Assembly: GCA_954871525.1 (NCBI GenBank)
Contig: OX940860.1
Coordinates: forward strand, 20,740,001 to 20,804,000
Source: Parietaria judaica
Lineage: Eukaryota; Streptophyta; Magnoliopsida; Rosales; Urticaceae
Length of the DNA: 64,000 nucleotides
Direction: 5' to 3'
This document shows, piece by piece, positions 12,331-24,734 of this stretch (positions are counted from its first letter, which is position 1; the number at the start of each line of letters is the position of its first letter). The notes below the pieces were generated by a model that was not told where the DNA came from, did not search any database, and worked only from the letters and a program-made list of their open reading frames with translations. The translations under genes were made by a program, and so were the position numbers.

Positions 12331-14862
12331 ATGGCTGAAACATCGTCATCGTCATCGTCATCGAGTGGATGGTCCCTGGAAGGAACGACTGCCTTGGTCA
12401 CCGGTGGAACCAAAGGAATCGGGTCAGTTGCCTTACGCTCCATTTTCAACTTCCTTGACAATTTCTTCAACTCTGTGTGGGTTCAGGCATGCGATCGTGG
12501 AGGAGTTGGCGGGGCTGGGAGCGACGGTGCACACGTGCGCGAGGAGCGAGGCCGAGCTGAGCGAGTGCGTGTCCCGATGGAACAGCGCAAAGGGCTTCCG
12601 AGTCACCGCGTCCAAGTGCGACGTGTCGTCTCCGGAGGAGCGACGAGAGCTCATCTCCAAGGTCTCTTCTCTCTTCCATGGCAAACTCAACATCCTTGTA
12701 AGTGTGATAATTGTTTCATTTCTTAATCAATCTTTACACATGGATGTTTAAATTCTTCAAGAAAAAGCATTAGACTTATCGAATCCGAGATTGATTTATA
12801 GTACTATATGCCAATTTATTTATTTTTGGGATATTTGGGGCGGCATAAGTACCCAATCTTGTAGAAATGTGCCGGAATATTTTCTATAACTTTCTTAGTG
12901 GCAAGAGTACTTAAAAATCACAAAATACTGTTGATGTCCAATTCCGTTGATGTCGAGTTAACGCATGTTAAGCGCTACAGATCATAGACGTATATGTCTC
13001 AAATTTATTAATTTTTTTGAATAACTAATGTTTTTTTTTTTCTTTCTAGTTTGATTGTCATCGTACATGTATCCCTCGTGTATCAGACTTTAATGGGATA
13101 TAAATGGAATTGGATTTTAATATTATTTTGTAGTCTTTGAGTACTCTCATTGCTGAAACGTTATTAAGAATTCGTTGAGACGTTTAGTATGAAATTGGAA
13201 CTTGTGTCGCAAGTATCTCTCTATTTTTTACATCGACATAAAACCATATATAATTTATAAATACAGTCTATACTCTATATACTATGATGATTACAATATA
13301 GCTCAGCTCTCTAATTAATTATAGTTATATATATTATGATAATCACAATTATTGTTATTACATTACAATAAGTCAACTTAGTATATTATATTTAGATTAG
13401 TTATCTTGACTTGATTTCATAATAGCACATTCACTTCTTTTTTTATTTCATATTTCCCAATAATGCTGTCTAAATTCTCTATAATTAGTAAATTATCCGG
13501 TTTTTCTTAATTTGCAAATTGAACTTTTTAAAATGATGGAAATGAGCAACTGGGCTTTTCGTTACACTAAATCTTAGCCATCTTCTATACTGATCCGTGA
13601 TCTTGCAATAGATAAACAACGTAGGTACGAACCGGTATAAGCCGACAATGGATTACACGGCCGAGGACGTATCGTTCCTGATGAACATTAATTTCGAATC
13701 TGCTTACAACATGTGCCAACTTGCTCATCCTCTGCTGAGAGCTTCAGGGTCGGGAAGCATTGTGTTTGTCTCGTCTGTTGCCGGTGTTTCGGGTATCAAT
13801 GTTGGGACTTTATACTGTGCAGCCAAAGGTATAGATATTCAATAATTCTGGAGGATATAAAAAGAAATATCAATTTTATGTTGGTCCTAAACTGACATTT
13901 TCATAACTTCAGGGGCAATTAACCAACTGGCGAAAAACTTGGCATGTGAATGGGCAAAAGACAACATAAGGACTAACTCTGTGGCGCCTTGGTTTATCCG
14001 AACCCCTCTCATAGAAACTGTAACATTTTTGCCCCTTATGACCTATTGTTATTATGCACACCCTTCAAAATGATATAAAAATCGTTATAACTTCGTTAAC
14101 TTAATACTTGATTAATTAATAATATCCATTAAATAATATTTTTTTATATAGTCTCGACTCTAATTAACGTGACTAAATTATTATTTGATAAACTAATAAC
14201 TTCGATAATATAAAAAAATATATATATATGATCCGACCTATATTATTTTATAGGGCTAATGTCTTTGTGCTACAGGAAATACTATTTAAAGGCAATATAT
14301 TTTAGGAGTCTCGTGAAAATATAATAGACTTTCTTCGATTATTAAGAAACTCTTTTTATTAAGATATTTAAAAGAATTCCTTCTTTTTTTTCTAGGAATC
14401 AAGGACTAATTTTTTGTGATGACATTGAACATGAACATATACACATTTAGATTTGTAACTTTTTTACCACGGTAACGGCGAACAATAAACAACGTGTCTG
14501 GGCGCTTTCAATTTTCTTGAGAGATTGGCCCGGTGCTTGAGAATCATCAAGCATCTATCTCGCGGGACAACAAACGATCAGTCGCCAGTTCTCTCACTAC
14601 TAATTTCACATTCATCGCTATTTCTATTCATTAATTTCTAACTACTTGTTCCCGCTCCGGCCATTCGAATGCGTTGCAGGATCTTCAGAACAAAGAGTTC
14701 TGCGAGGCAGTGAGTCGCAAAACTCCACTGGGAAGAGTGGGAGAGGCGAAGGAGGTGTCATCTTTGGTGGCCTTTCTGTGTTTGCCTGCGGCATCTTACA
14801 TAACTGGACAGACCATTTGTGTCGATGGTGGAATGACCGTCAATGGCTTCTTATATCCGTGA
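12331..14862 (+). CDS. Tropinone reductase-like SDR, gene 3 of array
   Basis: Five exons: 12331-12422, 12487-12697, 13612-13828, 13913-14019 and 14680-14862, giving 269 residues. Intron phases are as in genes 1 and 2; exon 2 is one codon longer (211 nt). Motifs: [13 protein letters not shown], and a catalytic tetrad segment reading YCAAK, so the residue after the catalytic Tyr is Cys where the neighbours have Ser. The N-terminus has a run of nine serines from a TCA/TCG repeat, and the C-terminus ends VNGFLYP. It is the most diverged of the three (HTCARSE instead of [19 protein letters not shown]). An in-frame ATG at 12316 would add five residues (MTRRE); 12331 is preferred because it aligns with the MAE start of gene 2. 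Function: NAD(P)H-dependent oxidoreductase, substrate unknown. Confidence 0.9.
12841..12985. mobile_element. MULE-like fragment in intron 2 of SDR gene 3
   Basis: It begins CGGCATAAGTACCCAATCTT, matching the ends of the elements at 11760 and 54002-54348. The opposite arm is missing or decayed. Confidence 0.4.
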
Positions 14863-15418
14863 AGAAGCCCAAGGAGAATGAAGATCCAACTCCATGGTTT
14901 TAGGGTTTATATGGTTCTTTTTTTTCTTTTTTTTTTTTGAAAGCGGTTTATATGGTTCTTTTATTAGTGTGTGTGAGCTAAAAAAATCAGCGTCGTCGTT
15001 GTTTCGATGATTATGCATTGTCGTTTATTTTCGCTCTGTCGAATCAAAGAGTACCGTTTTATTGTAGAAGTACCTAGTGCGGGTACATGTGAAGTGATCT
15101 TTTTGACTTTCGGGCTACGGAGGTAGCGAAGGATGAAACCATTATTGAAAATCGGGATTTTAGCCTTTTCTTGTACTTCTTTTAAAATTATTTATTTTTA
15201 AGTAAAAAAAAAATACATTCATCCGATCTGAACTAATAAATATATTGTAAAAAAAAAAACTATTGAAAGCTTCCCGAAGATCACAACTTCAAAGTTGTAA
15301 GGTTCAGCTAAGAAAGGACAGAGTCCTGAAACGACACTACATGTATGTGTCATGTGTGATACTACGAACTAGATAAACGACAATTGTATTGAAGATGAGC
15401 AAAAGACATTAAATTAAA
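14863..15418. other. 3' flank of SDR gene 3, otherwise empty
   Basis: Contains poly-T tracts after the stop codon and AT-rich DNA. No gene or repeat boundary seen. Confidence 0.5.
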
Positions 15419-16245
15419 GGGTTAATTGCGGCAAAAAGACCCAACCGTTGGTCAAATGCTCTGCTGTGTATACAACCTCAGTAAATGGCGGCAAAAGTAC
15501 TCAAACTCGACATTTGGGAGTTGACCTAGGAAATCAGTCCGTGTGGCTGCTAGCATATACCACGTGGCACTTGGCTGCCACGTGGCATGCCACGTAATTA
15601 TTATTTTTAAATAATTTTAAAAAAATATTATTTTTTAATTTTTTTAATTTTTTTTCAATAATAACCAATAATGAATATTTAAATTTAAATATTCATTATT
15701 GGTTATTATTATTAAATATAATTATTCATTTTAGAAAAGTGAGTCAAACGAAATAAATAAAGAAAAAAATCACCGTTCACAACACTCAAGCTCCGCCTCC
15801 GATCCGGTTCACAGGTGGAACGAAATCGCTTAATATGTTTAATAATAATAATCATATGATTATTTAATGACAATTTTTAAAAAATGAATTATATATAAAA
15901 AAAACATATTAAAAAATTATTATTATAAAATGCAAACACAAAAAATATCATGCAAACAAATAAAAATAATTTTTCGTTAAATATAAATATGACTACAATA
16001 TTTTTTTTTTTTGAATAAGTGGTGTGTATTTAATTATGTCTTGACTTTTTAAACAATATGTATGTGTTTATTGGTTATTATTATTAAACGTATTAAACAA
16101 TTTTATTCGACGCGTGAACCGGATCGGAAACGGAGTTCAAGTGAACCATGAACGGTGATTTTTATTTTGATGTACCCACTTTATTAAAAATAAATAATTA
16201 TAACTTCTATTAGCCGTAATTTACCCTTTTTTATATAACTTCTAT
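15419..16245. mobile_element. MULE of the GCGGCAAAAAGACC family, one end lost
   Basis: It starts GGGTTAATTGCGGCAAAAAG like the complete copy at 28299-29420. It shares that element's G-box-rich block (CCACGTGGC at about 15561 and 15579) and internal words (GATCCGGTTCAC, CATATGATTATTTAATGACA). The internal part runs in the opposite orientation to the 28-kb copy, and the right terminus (TAATTTACCC) does not pair cleanly. No matching TSD, so a deletion or inversion is likely. Confidence 0.6.
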
Positions 16246-17372
16246 TAGACCCCCTATTACTGTAACTTGACATATTGAAAACAAAAATACAAAATGAAGA
16301 GTTACATAAAGATAAAAATATATAATTAGAAGTGTGAGATAGTTATTTTACATAATAAAAAGTCACATGTAGAACAAAACTACGAATCAGGAATATCTCG
16401 TTATTTATCCAACAACAACAAAAAAACAAGCTTTTGACAGAATATCCAAAATGGAGATAATTGTTCAGGAAACTTTTCTAATTACGTTTTCAAAAGTCAA
16501 AACGTAAGATCTTTTCATAGATATTTCCTCGTTGACGAGAACGACGTCGTTTTAAAATCGTCATTTGTTAGTCATTGGTATTTGGTAGGGTCCTAATCTT
16601 CTGTGATCAAGTTCGTCGTTAACCAAATTATATGATTAACCTGTCAATGTCAACAATTTAGAGAGAGATATTTTTGCAACGAAGGCACAAATAAACATTT
16701 ATCATTCACATGCATACTAACACACGTGTTAAGCACCCTATTTAATGATATTTATTTTCCAACACGTGTTGATTATATACATTACCATTAGAGTCATGAT
16801 AAAATAAACGTTATCTCTGAAGATTTGAAGCTTATAGTTACGTCTGAAAAAGTGTCGACGAGATGGTCTTCAAAACGTGTACGACGAAGTTCCTTGTCCA
16901 TAACGCTTTGATGAGAAAGTCTAAATTCAAACTACTGCTTTCAGTCGATGAAAAATACGACATGTTAATGGAATTTTTTAAGGGATAATAGTTGGGTAAG
17001 GTAAACTCAATCATTTTCGTCTTCAAAATTATCGACCTTTTTTTTTTCCTTAAAATTTCATCAGTTTATTGTTAATTAAGGTCTTCCTGTCAATTAACAT
17101 TAATATACAAAATTAATTTTAAAAAAGAAAAAGACTTAATGGCACAATTAATATATATGAAATCGATTGAAAAAACAAACAAAATGTTAGAAAATTGTAA
17201 AATAGTAGACATTGACAATTTTGATGTATTAAAAAAATTAATTTATAGTATCACAAAAATTTTAAAAATTAAAACTGCTATTTACTTTTTTTTTCTTTCA
17301 AAGAAGATGATATATATGATAAGCATTATTTATATTTTGTTTTTTTAGGGGTTTCGAACTATGTATCTTAAT
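16246..17372. other. AT-rich intergenic DNA
   Basis: No gene seen. The frames at 16838-17026 and 17139-17348 are low-complexity and match no family I know. Confidence 0.5.
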
Positions 17373-17925
17373 TAAGGGATGAACAACCGGGTATTCGGTG
17401 CGGTTTTCTCAAAATAATATACCGAATACCGCATTTCGGTATTTTTATAAGAAAAATCGAATACCCTATTTAAAAATATGAAAACCGCATTTATGGCATA
17501 TTCGGTATTCGGTATCGGTTACGGTAAAATCGGTATTTTAACCGCATTACCACTTCGAAGAGTATGACAAAAATCAAATAAAAATATAAATCAATATATA
17601 TTAACAACTCCAATAACGTAGTCATTAAGTAAGAAAATGACGTGAAATATAGACGTGAAACTAATCAACATGGCAAGTATTATATAAGTAGAGGTATACA
17701 TTTTGCAACATAAAATATAAAATTATATAGTAGCTTTTGTCATATGCGGTAAATTCGGTTTTCGGTTTGGTTTATTTTATAATAACCGAATACCACAACC
17801 GAATGGTATATCAGTTTTCGGTTTCTATTCGGCACATTCGGTTTTAACCGTTTTAATTCGGTATTCGGTATATCCGGTTTTCGGTTTAATATTCGCTTTA
17901 CGGTTTATTTTGTTAACCCTTAAAC
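17373..17925. mobile_element. hAT-like element, 'GGTATTCGGTGCGGTTTT' family
   Basis: It runs from TAAGGGATGAACAACCGGG to TTTTGTTAACCCTTA. The interior has many CGGTATTCGGT/ACCGAATACC words in both orientations. It is a decayed relative of the complete copy at 40574-41115; the TSD is not recognisable. Confidence 0.6.
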
Positions 17926-18559
17926 TGTTGGGATTTTTGGGGATTATTCTCAATCCCGAGGCGGAAATCTAGGATATCGTCGAAGTAAACGACCTAGACT
18001 TAATTTTGATGATTAAGAGAATCAATTTTGATACGTTATCACACTCTTGGTACTTTCGCCAACTGGTGCAATGTGATTGACTTTCTCCTCAGATTGCGTG
18101 TGGTCTGAATCCTTCGGGATTCTGATCACAGCTCCACAAGTGTAGAACCTCTATCTCGTCCACCACGTCGTTGCGGGAACGTCTGTGAGACCGGAAATCA
18201 CCTCGTCAGACTGCTAGGTCCTTCTCGGTGATTAGACGACGACGCGAACGAGGCACGGGGAGGAGAAGGCGTGCGGCTACTAGCTAGGGTGGTGCTAGGG
18301 ATGCTCACGATTTCTCTATATGGTTAGGGAAAAGATTAGGTCACTTATAAGTTTAACGTGGTATTTATAGACCACAAACATTAATGGTCTAATGGGCTTT
18401 GACCCAATAAATGGGTTAAGTTCATTAGGTTCTTATTAATTAACCATGTCATAATTAATTTTGCAGATTCGAGTGGGCTCATGTAGTCGGATCGGACCCG
18501 GAAAGCCCAATAGACTTAAATTCCGATTCGGACCTATATACAAATTTGAATATTCAACA
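17926..18559 (-). mobile_element. Solo LTR, Ty1-copia-like
   Basis: It starts TGTTGGGATTTTTGGGG and ends TTGAATATTCAACA; on the minus strand this is TG...CA with a TATA box (TCTATAAATACC, complement of about 18361-18372). No second LTR is nearby. The 5-bp flanks (TAAAC, CCAAA) do not match, so either the ends are slightly off or it arose from recombination between two elements. Confidence 0.6.
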
Positions 18560-18799
18560 CCAAAACATATTATATAAACCAAAAAAAATCATAGCACATA
18601 ATCACATTATTACCGATAAAAACGTGGCATAAATTATAGCTCAATATACCATGAAAATTGTGGCAGATGACTTTATTTTATTTTTATTTTTTTCATTCCT
18701 CTTAAATAATTCTCTATATTTTAAGTTAAAAATAACATAGTATAGTACTACTACTAATTGTATGTATGACGTGATTGTGAATGATTATGTTGTTCATGC

Positions 18800-18990
18800 A
18801 CGAGATTTTTTCATTGGCAAACTCACCATCCTTGTGACCCACTTCACATGATTATCGTATTCTTAAACCGTTTCCTAAACATAACAGATGGCTCCAAGTC
18901 TTATATGTGTGTACATATATTATATTATAGGTAAATGCTCACAAGTTCAACTTTACTGAAGAACATATAGATTGAAGTTATATTTTACTA
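18800..18990 (+). pseudogene. Possible SDR exon remnant (fourth array copy)
   Basis: Positions 18811-18834 read TTGGCAAACTCACCATCCTTG, which closely matches the 3' end of exon 2 in the SDR genes (CATGGCAAACTCAACATCCTTG in gene 3). It is followed by GTGACC at the donor position. After a plausible AG at about 18930, 18943-18975 could encode KFNFTEEHI, weakly like the exon 3 segment [10 protein letters not shown]. The rest of the gene is absent. Confidence 0.4.
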
Positions 18991-19044
18991 TAGATTTTAA
19001 GATTTTATTTTATTTTTTTACGGCGTTAAGTATTATCCCTTCAC

Positions 19045-19160
19045 CACACCACACCACACCACACCACACCATGTCCGGCCGGTCGGACGGACGGCGGTGA
19101 CACGCGTGTGATGGTGGTACATTTGTGTGAATCATCTCTCTTCTATAAAAAGGGGTGACC
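19045..19160 (+). repeat. (CACAC)n minisatellite followed by TATA-like motif
   Basis: ACACC is repeated about five times at 19046-19070, then a short GC-rich stretch, then CTATAAAAAGGGG at about 19142-19154. It resembles a core promoter but no ORF follows within several hundred bases. Confidence 0.4.
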
Positions 19161-19399
19161 CAAGGGCTAAAACCTAGTCACAAATTTTTAGTATTTAAAC
19201 CATTCTTAATTCTTGTAATCTAGTAACGTGAGACTCTAAAGTAAAATCAATTGCAAATTACAAATTTCACATTAGCTTGTGTTACAAGTTTCAACATTAT
19301 GAATGTCTTTGTTGTATATATATTTAAGTTACAAATTTGATTTGTTGTATAATATTATGTCTTGTATCTATTAAATATGTAGTTTTGATATAAATTTTT

Positions 19400-20300
19400 T
19401 GGCTAAATACTAAAAAATATTTTTCAGAACTTCTGTCGAAAACCCCATCGGCATGCGGTATGGCCATAAAATTTGTATAATAATTTCGACATGCGGCATG
19501 CCCTTTTTTTATTTGCCCGTTGACGTGCTCATCGACAAGTTATATGTCTGTAAAATAGAAATCGTAATACAACAGCGGCAAGCGACCAATTTACTCCTTG
19601 TAATAACAAAATTAAAAATATCTTCATGTAGTTCTCACATAGATAATTTTTTGGCACAATCTAAGAGATATGGAGAGAGTATTATAAAAAGTGTCAGGTT
19701 CATGAGCAAGAGCTTTTATCTCATGCATCATCATCAGTTCATGGGGCCCTAAATAAAGGTATTTATTGCATTTTCCATTTTGAAGTATAGTTATTTATTT
19801 TCCAAGTATAGTCGATAATTAATGAGCCTTCTTTGCAATTGGAATGTTCAATATAAATGTAACACGTCCATTATGACTCATGAGCAAAGCCGAGGTTACA
19901 TATAGTCGGTTCGTGGGTCGATTTGTAATTGTTTTACAAAAATATACAAAAAAAAAGTAATTTTTATAATACTGTCTGTTTTATATATTAAACGATAAAA
20001 AATATTATAAAAATAAAATTAATGAAACAGATAGAATAAGTTTTTTGGTTTTTGCGCATCTCTTCTTTGATGTCGGCTTAATAAAGCGTAGTTTGCTCGA
20101 TGATGAGATTTTTAACACCAACATTTTTTTAGATATGTATGATGACTAGGCAAAAAAAATCGATTTAAGGAGTTGAAGCACTTCAGAATATCTCATAATT
20201 CTAAACATTTTTAACAATTTTAGCCTTAACATTTATCCAGGAAAAGTTATAAAAAATCATATTTGTTGTCTGGCATTTTTCGCTATTGGTTGTTTCAAAT
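19400..20300. other. Intergenic DNA with a dispersed repeat fragment
   Basis: The part 19440-19600 carries CGGCATGCGG and GCGGCATGCCC words shared with 1-190 and 50.26-50.51 kb. The remainder is AT-rich without recognisable genes. Confidence 0.4.
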
Positions 20301-20654
20301 GCAAAACAGATATCTCTTTTAACCGGTACTCCGGGTGTGGCTGGAGTTAGAGACATATTTAAAACTTGTCGTGGGTTTTACATATATCGTTCGCTTTTTA
20401 TACTACCTCTGTTTATGCATATGAAGTTGAACTGATAGCTACTCCTCGGTTGAAAAAATGAAGGAATTTAATTGAGATAATCTTTGAATTGAGTGTGACT
20501 CCGCCTATGTTGTTCAACTGTTGAAGAATAAGTTGAGTTCGGTTCTTTAGAGATTACGAGCTAGATGGTCTAGATATATTTCCGTTGTGGAAGCAATCAA
20601 TTTCAGAGTATCTCATACTTATCGAGAAGAAAATAGAGCAACAGATACACTAAT

Positions 20655-21887
20655 TAGGGGTGAGCATGGGTTGGGATGGGCTGCCCCGATGCTTTTTATG
20701 GACCAGATCCGATCACTTCGGGTTCCAAAAAAAAAAAAAGTCCGATCCGACCCAAATTTTTTTAATGCCCGAACCAACCCAACCCGATAAAAAATAATCT
20801 TGTATAACAAAAAATAATATGAAAAAATGCATCAAAGTAACTCAAAATTCAAGTAAAAATACCCCAAACAAATTTAATCAAACAAACATACATGTTAAGG
20901 TCGGATTTGGTCAAATCCATCCTCAACACAACTCGTGTCGTTTTGTCCATAAACGACACAAGGAAAGAGCGAGGAAGTTCGTTTACCGATGGTCAACCAA
21001 GGAATATACTCGTCTAAGAGGGACCCTCGATGAAGTCTAAGAGGGACCCTCGATCAAGTCTAAGAGCAACCCTCGATGAAGTCTAAAGGCGTCATGATGA
21101 AGCGCAGGGTCGAATGACGGCTGACGAGACGTGCATTTAATGAAGCCCACCTACCCACTCGATGAGAGGCATCAGCGATGAAGCTTGCAGGATCGAATGA
21201 CGGCTGACGGGATGCGCATTTAATGAAGCTCACCTACCCATAATGACAGTCTGCTCGGAAGGGACGTAAAGCGCGGATTAATCATGCTTCCCTCAAATCA
21301 CTCTGGGAAGTGAATGATTAAAAAGAGAAAAGGCAAGTGAAGCCTCGTTTCTAAGGGTTCGGAAAAAAGAGAGAAGAAAACCCGAGAAAAAGAGAGAATA
21401 TCCTGTAATATAAAGGCTGAAGAAATAGAGAGAGTGATTGTTCTTGATCCTTCAACTGTCCAGCTATTCAACGAAAGGAAACCGAGCTCTTGTCGGAAAT
21501 ATAATAAAACAAAGATATTCACTGATCATTGTTGTTAACTTATTATTTGTGATTATTTTGTGACTGGAAAAGAGTGGTGAAAATCGCCCTCTACAATACA
21601 CTAAACAATGTAAAACATGAAAATGAGAGATTGAACGGTCTTTGAATGTAAATAAAATTGAGAATGAGAAATTTTAAAAGAGTAAAGATTGCACTACTTG
21701 AATAAAAATTAATATGAAATATATATTAATTATCTTGGTCAGGTCGGAGACCCCGACCCGAATAATAGTCGGGTCCGGCCCGATCTGACCCAATTTTGAA
21801 CAGGTTAGATTGGGCGGGTTAGATTGGGGTCAGGTCTCTAACGTATTGGGTTGGGTCATCAGGTTGGGTCTAAAATGCTCACTCCTA
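20655..21887. mobile_element. Non-autonomous hAT element with nested solo LTR
   Basis: It starts TAGGGGTGAGCATGGG and ends AAATGCTCACTCCTA (inverted termini). It is flanked by a perfect 8-bp TSD, ACACTAAT, at 20647-20654 and 21888-21895. It lies in the LINE RNase H remnant. About 525 bp remain once the internal solo LTR and one copy of its TSD are removed. Confidence 0.9.
20893..21595 (+). mobile_element. Solo LTR inside the hAT element
   Basis: The 703-bp segment starts TGTTAAGGTCGGATTTGG and ends AAAATCGCCCTCTACA. It is flanked by a perfect 5-bp TSD, ATACA, at 20888-20892 and 21596-21600. A TATA-like ATATAAAGG lies near 21409. Short tandem units around GAGGGACCCTCGAT lie at 21018-21080. 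Same family as 9961-10390. Confidence 0.9.
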
Positions 21888-21965
21888 ACACTAATTAGTT
21901 TTAAAAGCCAAAATTTCGGTCATCATTAGTGGTGATCTCCACATCTAGATTTTATTTCAAAAATT

Positions 21966-24025
21966 TTAAATAATAATAATAATGTATTTACGAAAGAACT
22001 TTAAGTATTGTTAGTTCGCCGGATCTTTTGGTTTATTACGTTAACTTTAATGTTTTTCACTTTTAGTGTTGATTGAATGCTAAAATTTGGGTTAGCTAGC
22101 GAGATTTCAGATTTTCTTTGTCTTACTGAAAAATGGGTGAATTTGGATTAGATTTTGAATTGACATCGGTGATCTAAGCCCTAAAATCAAGTATTAGAAT
22201 ACTAAAAGATATACTGAAATTTACCTGTTCTAGGACCTTTCACGTTTTGCGTTCCAAACATTTACTTAAATTTATGTGTTGAAAACATGAAGTTAAATAT
22301 TTTCCACAGATTACGAGATTTACATGTTGACGTGGCGGGTAAAATTGGTGACATGTTACGGTAGGTAGATTGACACAATCCATGATCGTGAATTGACACT
22401 TACCCTCCAAATAAACAAGCATTTGGTGTGAGTTTGATACAACACTCAACACCTAAACCAAAGCCGACAAGCAAAACCGACATGTGTAGAAACCAAATTT
22501 ACCAAAAGGACTACGATATGTATGATGAAGTAAATAGAGCCAACAGACACTTGTCCTTGCGCGTAGCCAAAGTGTCACAATTTCACTGACTTTGTCGTTG
22601 AAAAACAATCTTGCGTAGGTAATGTCAATCGAAGTAGACCTACGTGCCCCATAGCTCGTTAATTCCGATGGAAGTCAATTAAAATACACGAACTTTTCAA
22701 ATTTAGGCGGTATAATTTCAAATTTTAATGCGGATTGTTACGTATATAAGGTTGAGATTTAGTTTCTTTCCTTTTCTTCAAAAATTATCCAAATAATATT
22801 ATATAAAAAAATCTAAAGTAAGTATGCTAACTCGAAAATATTCACGCTCACAACAATCACGCGGTTCACGAATAACGATGAATCAAGGTAACGTTATCAT
22901 ATTGAACGTTTAATAACATTGTTGTAACAGAGACTCTAGCCGAAACAAATAATGTCTTTGAAAACTTAATCCACACAATTGAATGCTTGAGATTATGCGT
23001 CTAGATTCACCAAAAAAAATTTGAATATTTTTGTCACTATTATCACGTAAAAATAATATAAGAAAGAACAGTGATTTGAATTTCTTAAATTTGTTTTTTA
23101 TAAAGAAATTACACGAAATACCTATTTTTGTGTCAAACCTTTTAAATTTTTTTTTTTTGTAAAAGTTAAAAATTATTACTAATCGTGCTAATTTGATTTT
23201 ATATAAATATCACCAAAGATATAAATATATTAATTGGGTTAATATTTTAGTGAAATTTTTTTTTACAGAATTTGAAGAATTTTTTTTTTCCAAAACACTA
23301 CTAATTGACTTTTTATTTTGCCAAACACCAAAATTATAGAAACATTCTTCAAAATAAAAGCGAACAATAATAGTCCTGATTTATAATAATCTTTGAATAG
23401 TTGTAGACATTTTTTTAAAGGTCTGAAACTGTTTTAAAACTATCTAAACTCAAGAGAAAATTGTTCAATCAAATTGATTTTTTTTTAATATTTGATAGAA
23501 TAAAATTCAAATTATTATTATTTTAAAAATATTTATTCGTTTTCTTCTTCTACTATTGTACGAGTTACCTGCGAGCCGCGGTATAAGCGCAAATTTCTGC
23601 GGGTTTTGATTTGAAATCCGGACTAGAGTGGGAGAGAAGTAAAACGTTGCGCAAAGTCGGCTAGGGCTCCGCTTAATTATAAACTGAAACTCTTTACCAA
23701 CCAATTCGTCTTCACATTCCATTTACTAACGTTGATTTTAGTCTACAAATCCATTAACTATTTTTCACAACTCACGAAAAGCCGTGACGTATGGCAAACA
23801 CTCTGTCGGGAACTGAAGAGATTGTGTCATCACTCCTAAAAACACGAGATATATAACCGCATACGATATTATATCTTAAAAATTAACCATGTTTTGTGTC
23901 CTCAATTGATACACATCTGACTCGTCGGTGTTTTTGGCCCAAAGTTTGTTTGAATATAAGAGTTTAATATTTGAAATGTTCCATGAGGCATTTATTATAT
24001 CTAATGTCAAGCTGACCTTCAAATC

Positions 24026-24059
<34 letters not shown>

Positions 24060-24730
24060 ATTAATGCATAAACTACTTTGTCTCGTAAGAGCTAAAGCAA
24101 TTTGAAATATAAAAAAAAATTACATAACATTTAAATTCATTCTTTCGGGAAAATAACAACTCGATTTTAACGAAAATTAAAAAAAAATCAACTCTTAAAA
24201 TAACTAAAGCGGATTTTCACCCAACATAATCCTTTTGATTTAATCAATGCATTAGAGTAATTAATTCTTTTTATTTATTAGACACTCATTTTCTTTATTG
24301 ATAGAATAGCGTCATTTGAAAGAAAATTTAGAAGAACTCTTAAATTAATTATTACTAACAAATTTGAGAGTTGTACTTGCATCAATAATAAAGATTAAAA
24401 GGCAACAATTGAATAAATTAATTTGGCAAATTGAATATTGTGGCAAAAAAGCTTCTGTTTGTCGCATTCGCAACTTCTTCTGCGATATTTCCGGGCGGAA
24501 ATATCCGATGTAGATAAGAAAAGTTGATTGTTTAGGATTACACATCAAGTAATTATTTTTTAATGAGCATACATTTTCAAATAAATCTTTACTATGATGA
24601 AACTATTAGACTATTTTTAGAATTTCTTAATCATACGTTTTTTACTCGTATGCCCTTATATTGTAAAATAAATACACAATTTTATTCATCAATACAATAA
24701 TATTGTCTTGCGACTATCGACTATTGCTCA
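21966..24730. other. Long AT-rich stretch without genes
   Basis: No domain-bearing frame was found on either strand. A (TTA)n microsatellite lies at about 24029-24056. Confidence 0.5.
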
Positions 24731-24734
24731 CCCC

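Larger units (their letters stand above)
20310..21965 (+). pseudogene. LINE RNase H domain remnant, split by a hAT insertion
   Basis: Joining frames over 20310-20654 gives words typical of plant LINE RNase H: TPGVAGVRDIF, EVELIA, IECDSAYVVQLL, RARWSRYI and HTYREENRATDTL. Stops and frameshifts are present. Reading resumes after the hAT element at 21888-21965 (SFKSQNFGHH, then stop), in the place of the normal C-terminal tail. It is a dead fragment of a non-LTR retrotransposon. Confidence 0.7.

Noticed and set aside
23507..23722. Short minus-strand frame with a few common residues as a small protein gene
   Set aside because: No domain, no codon bias, no splice partners; AT-rich chance frame.
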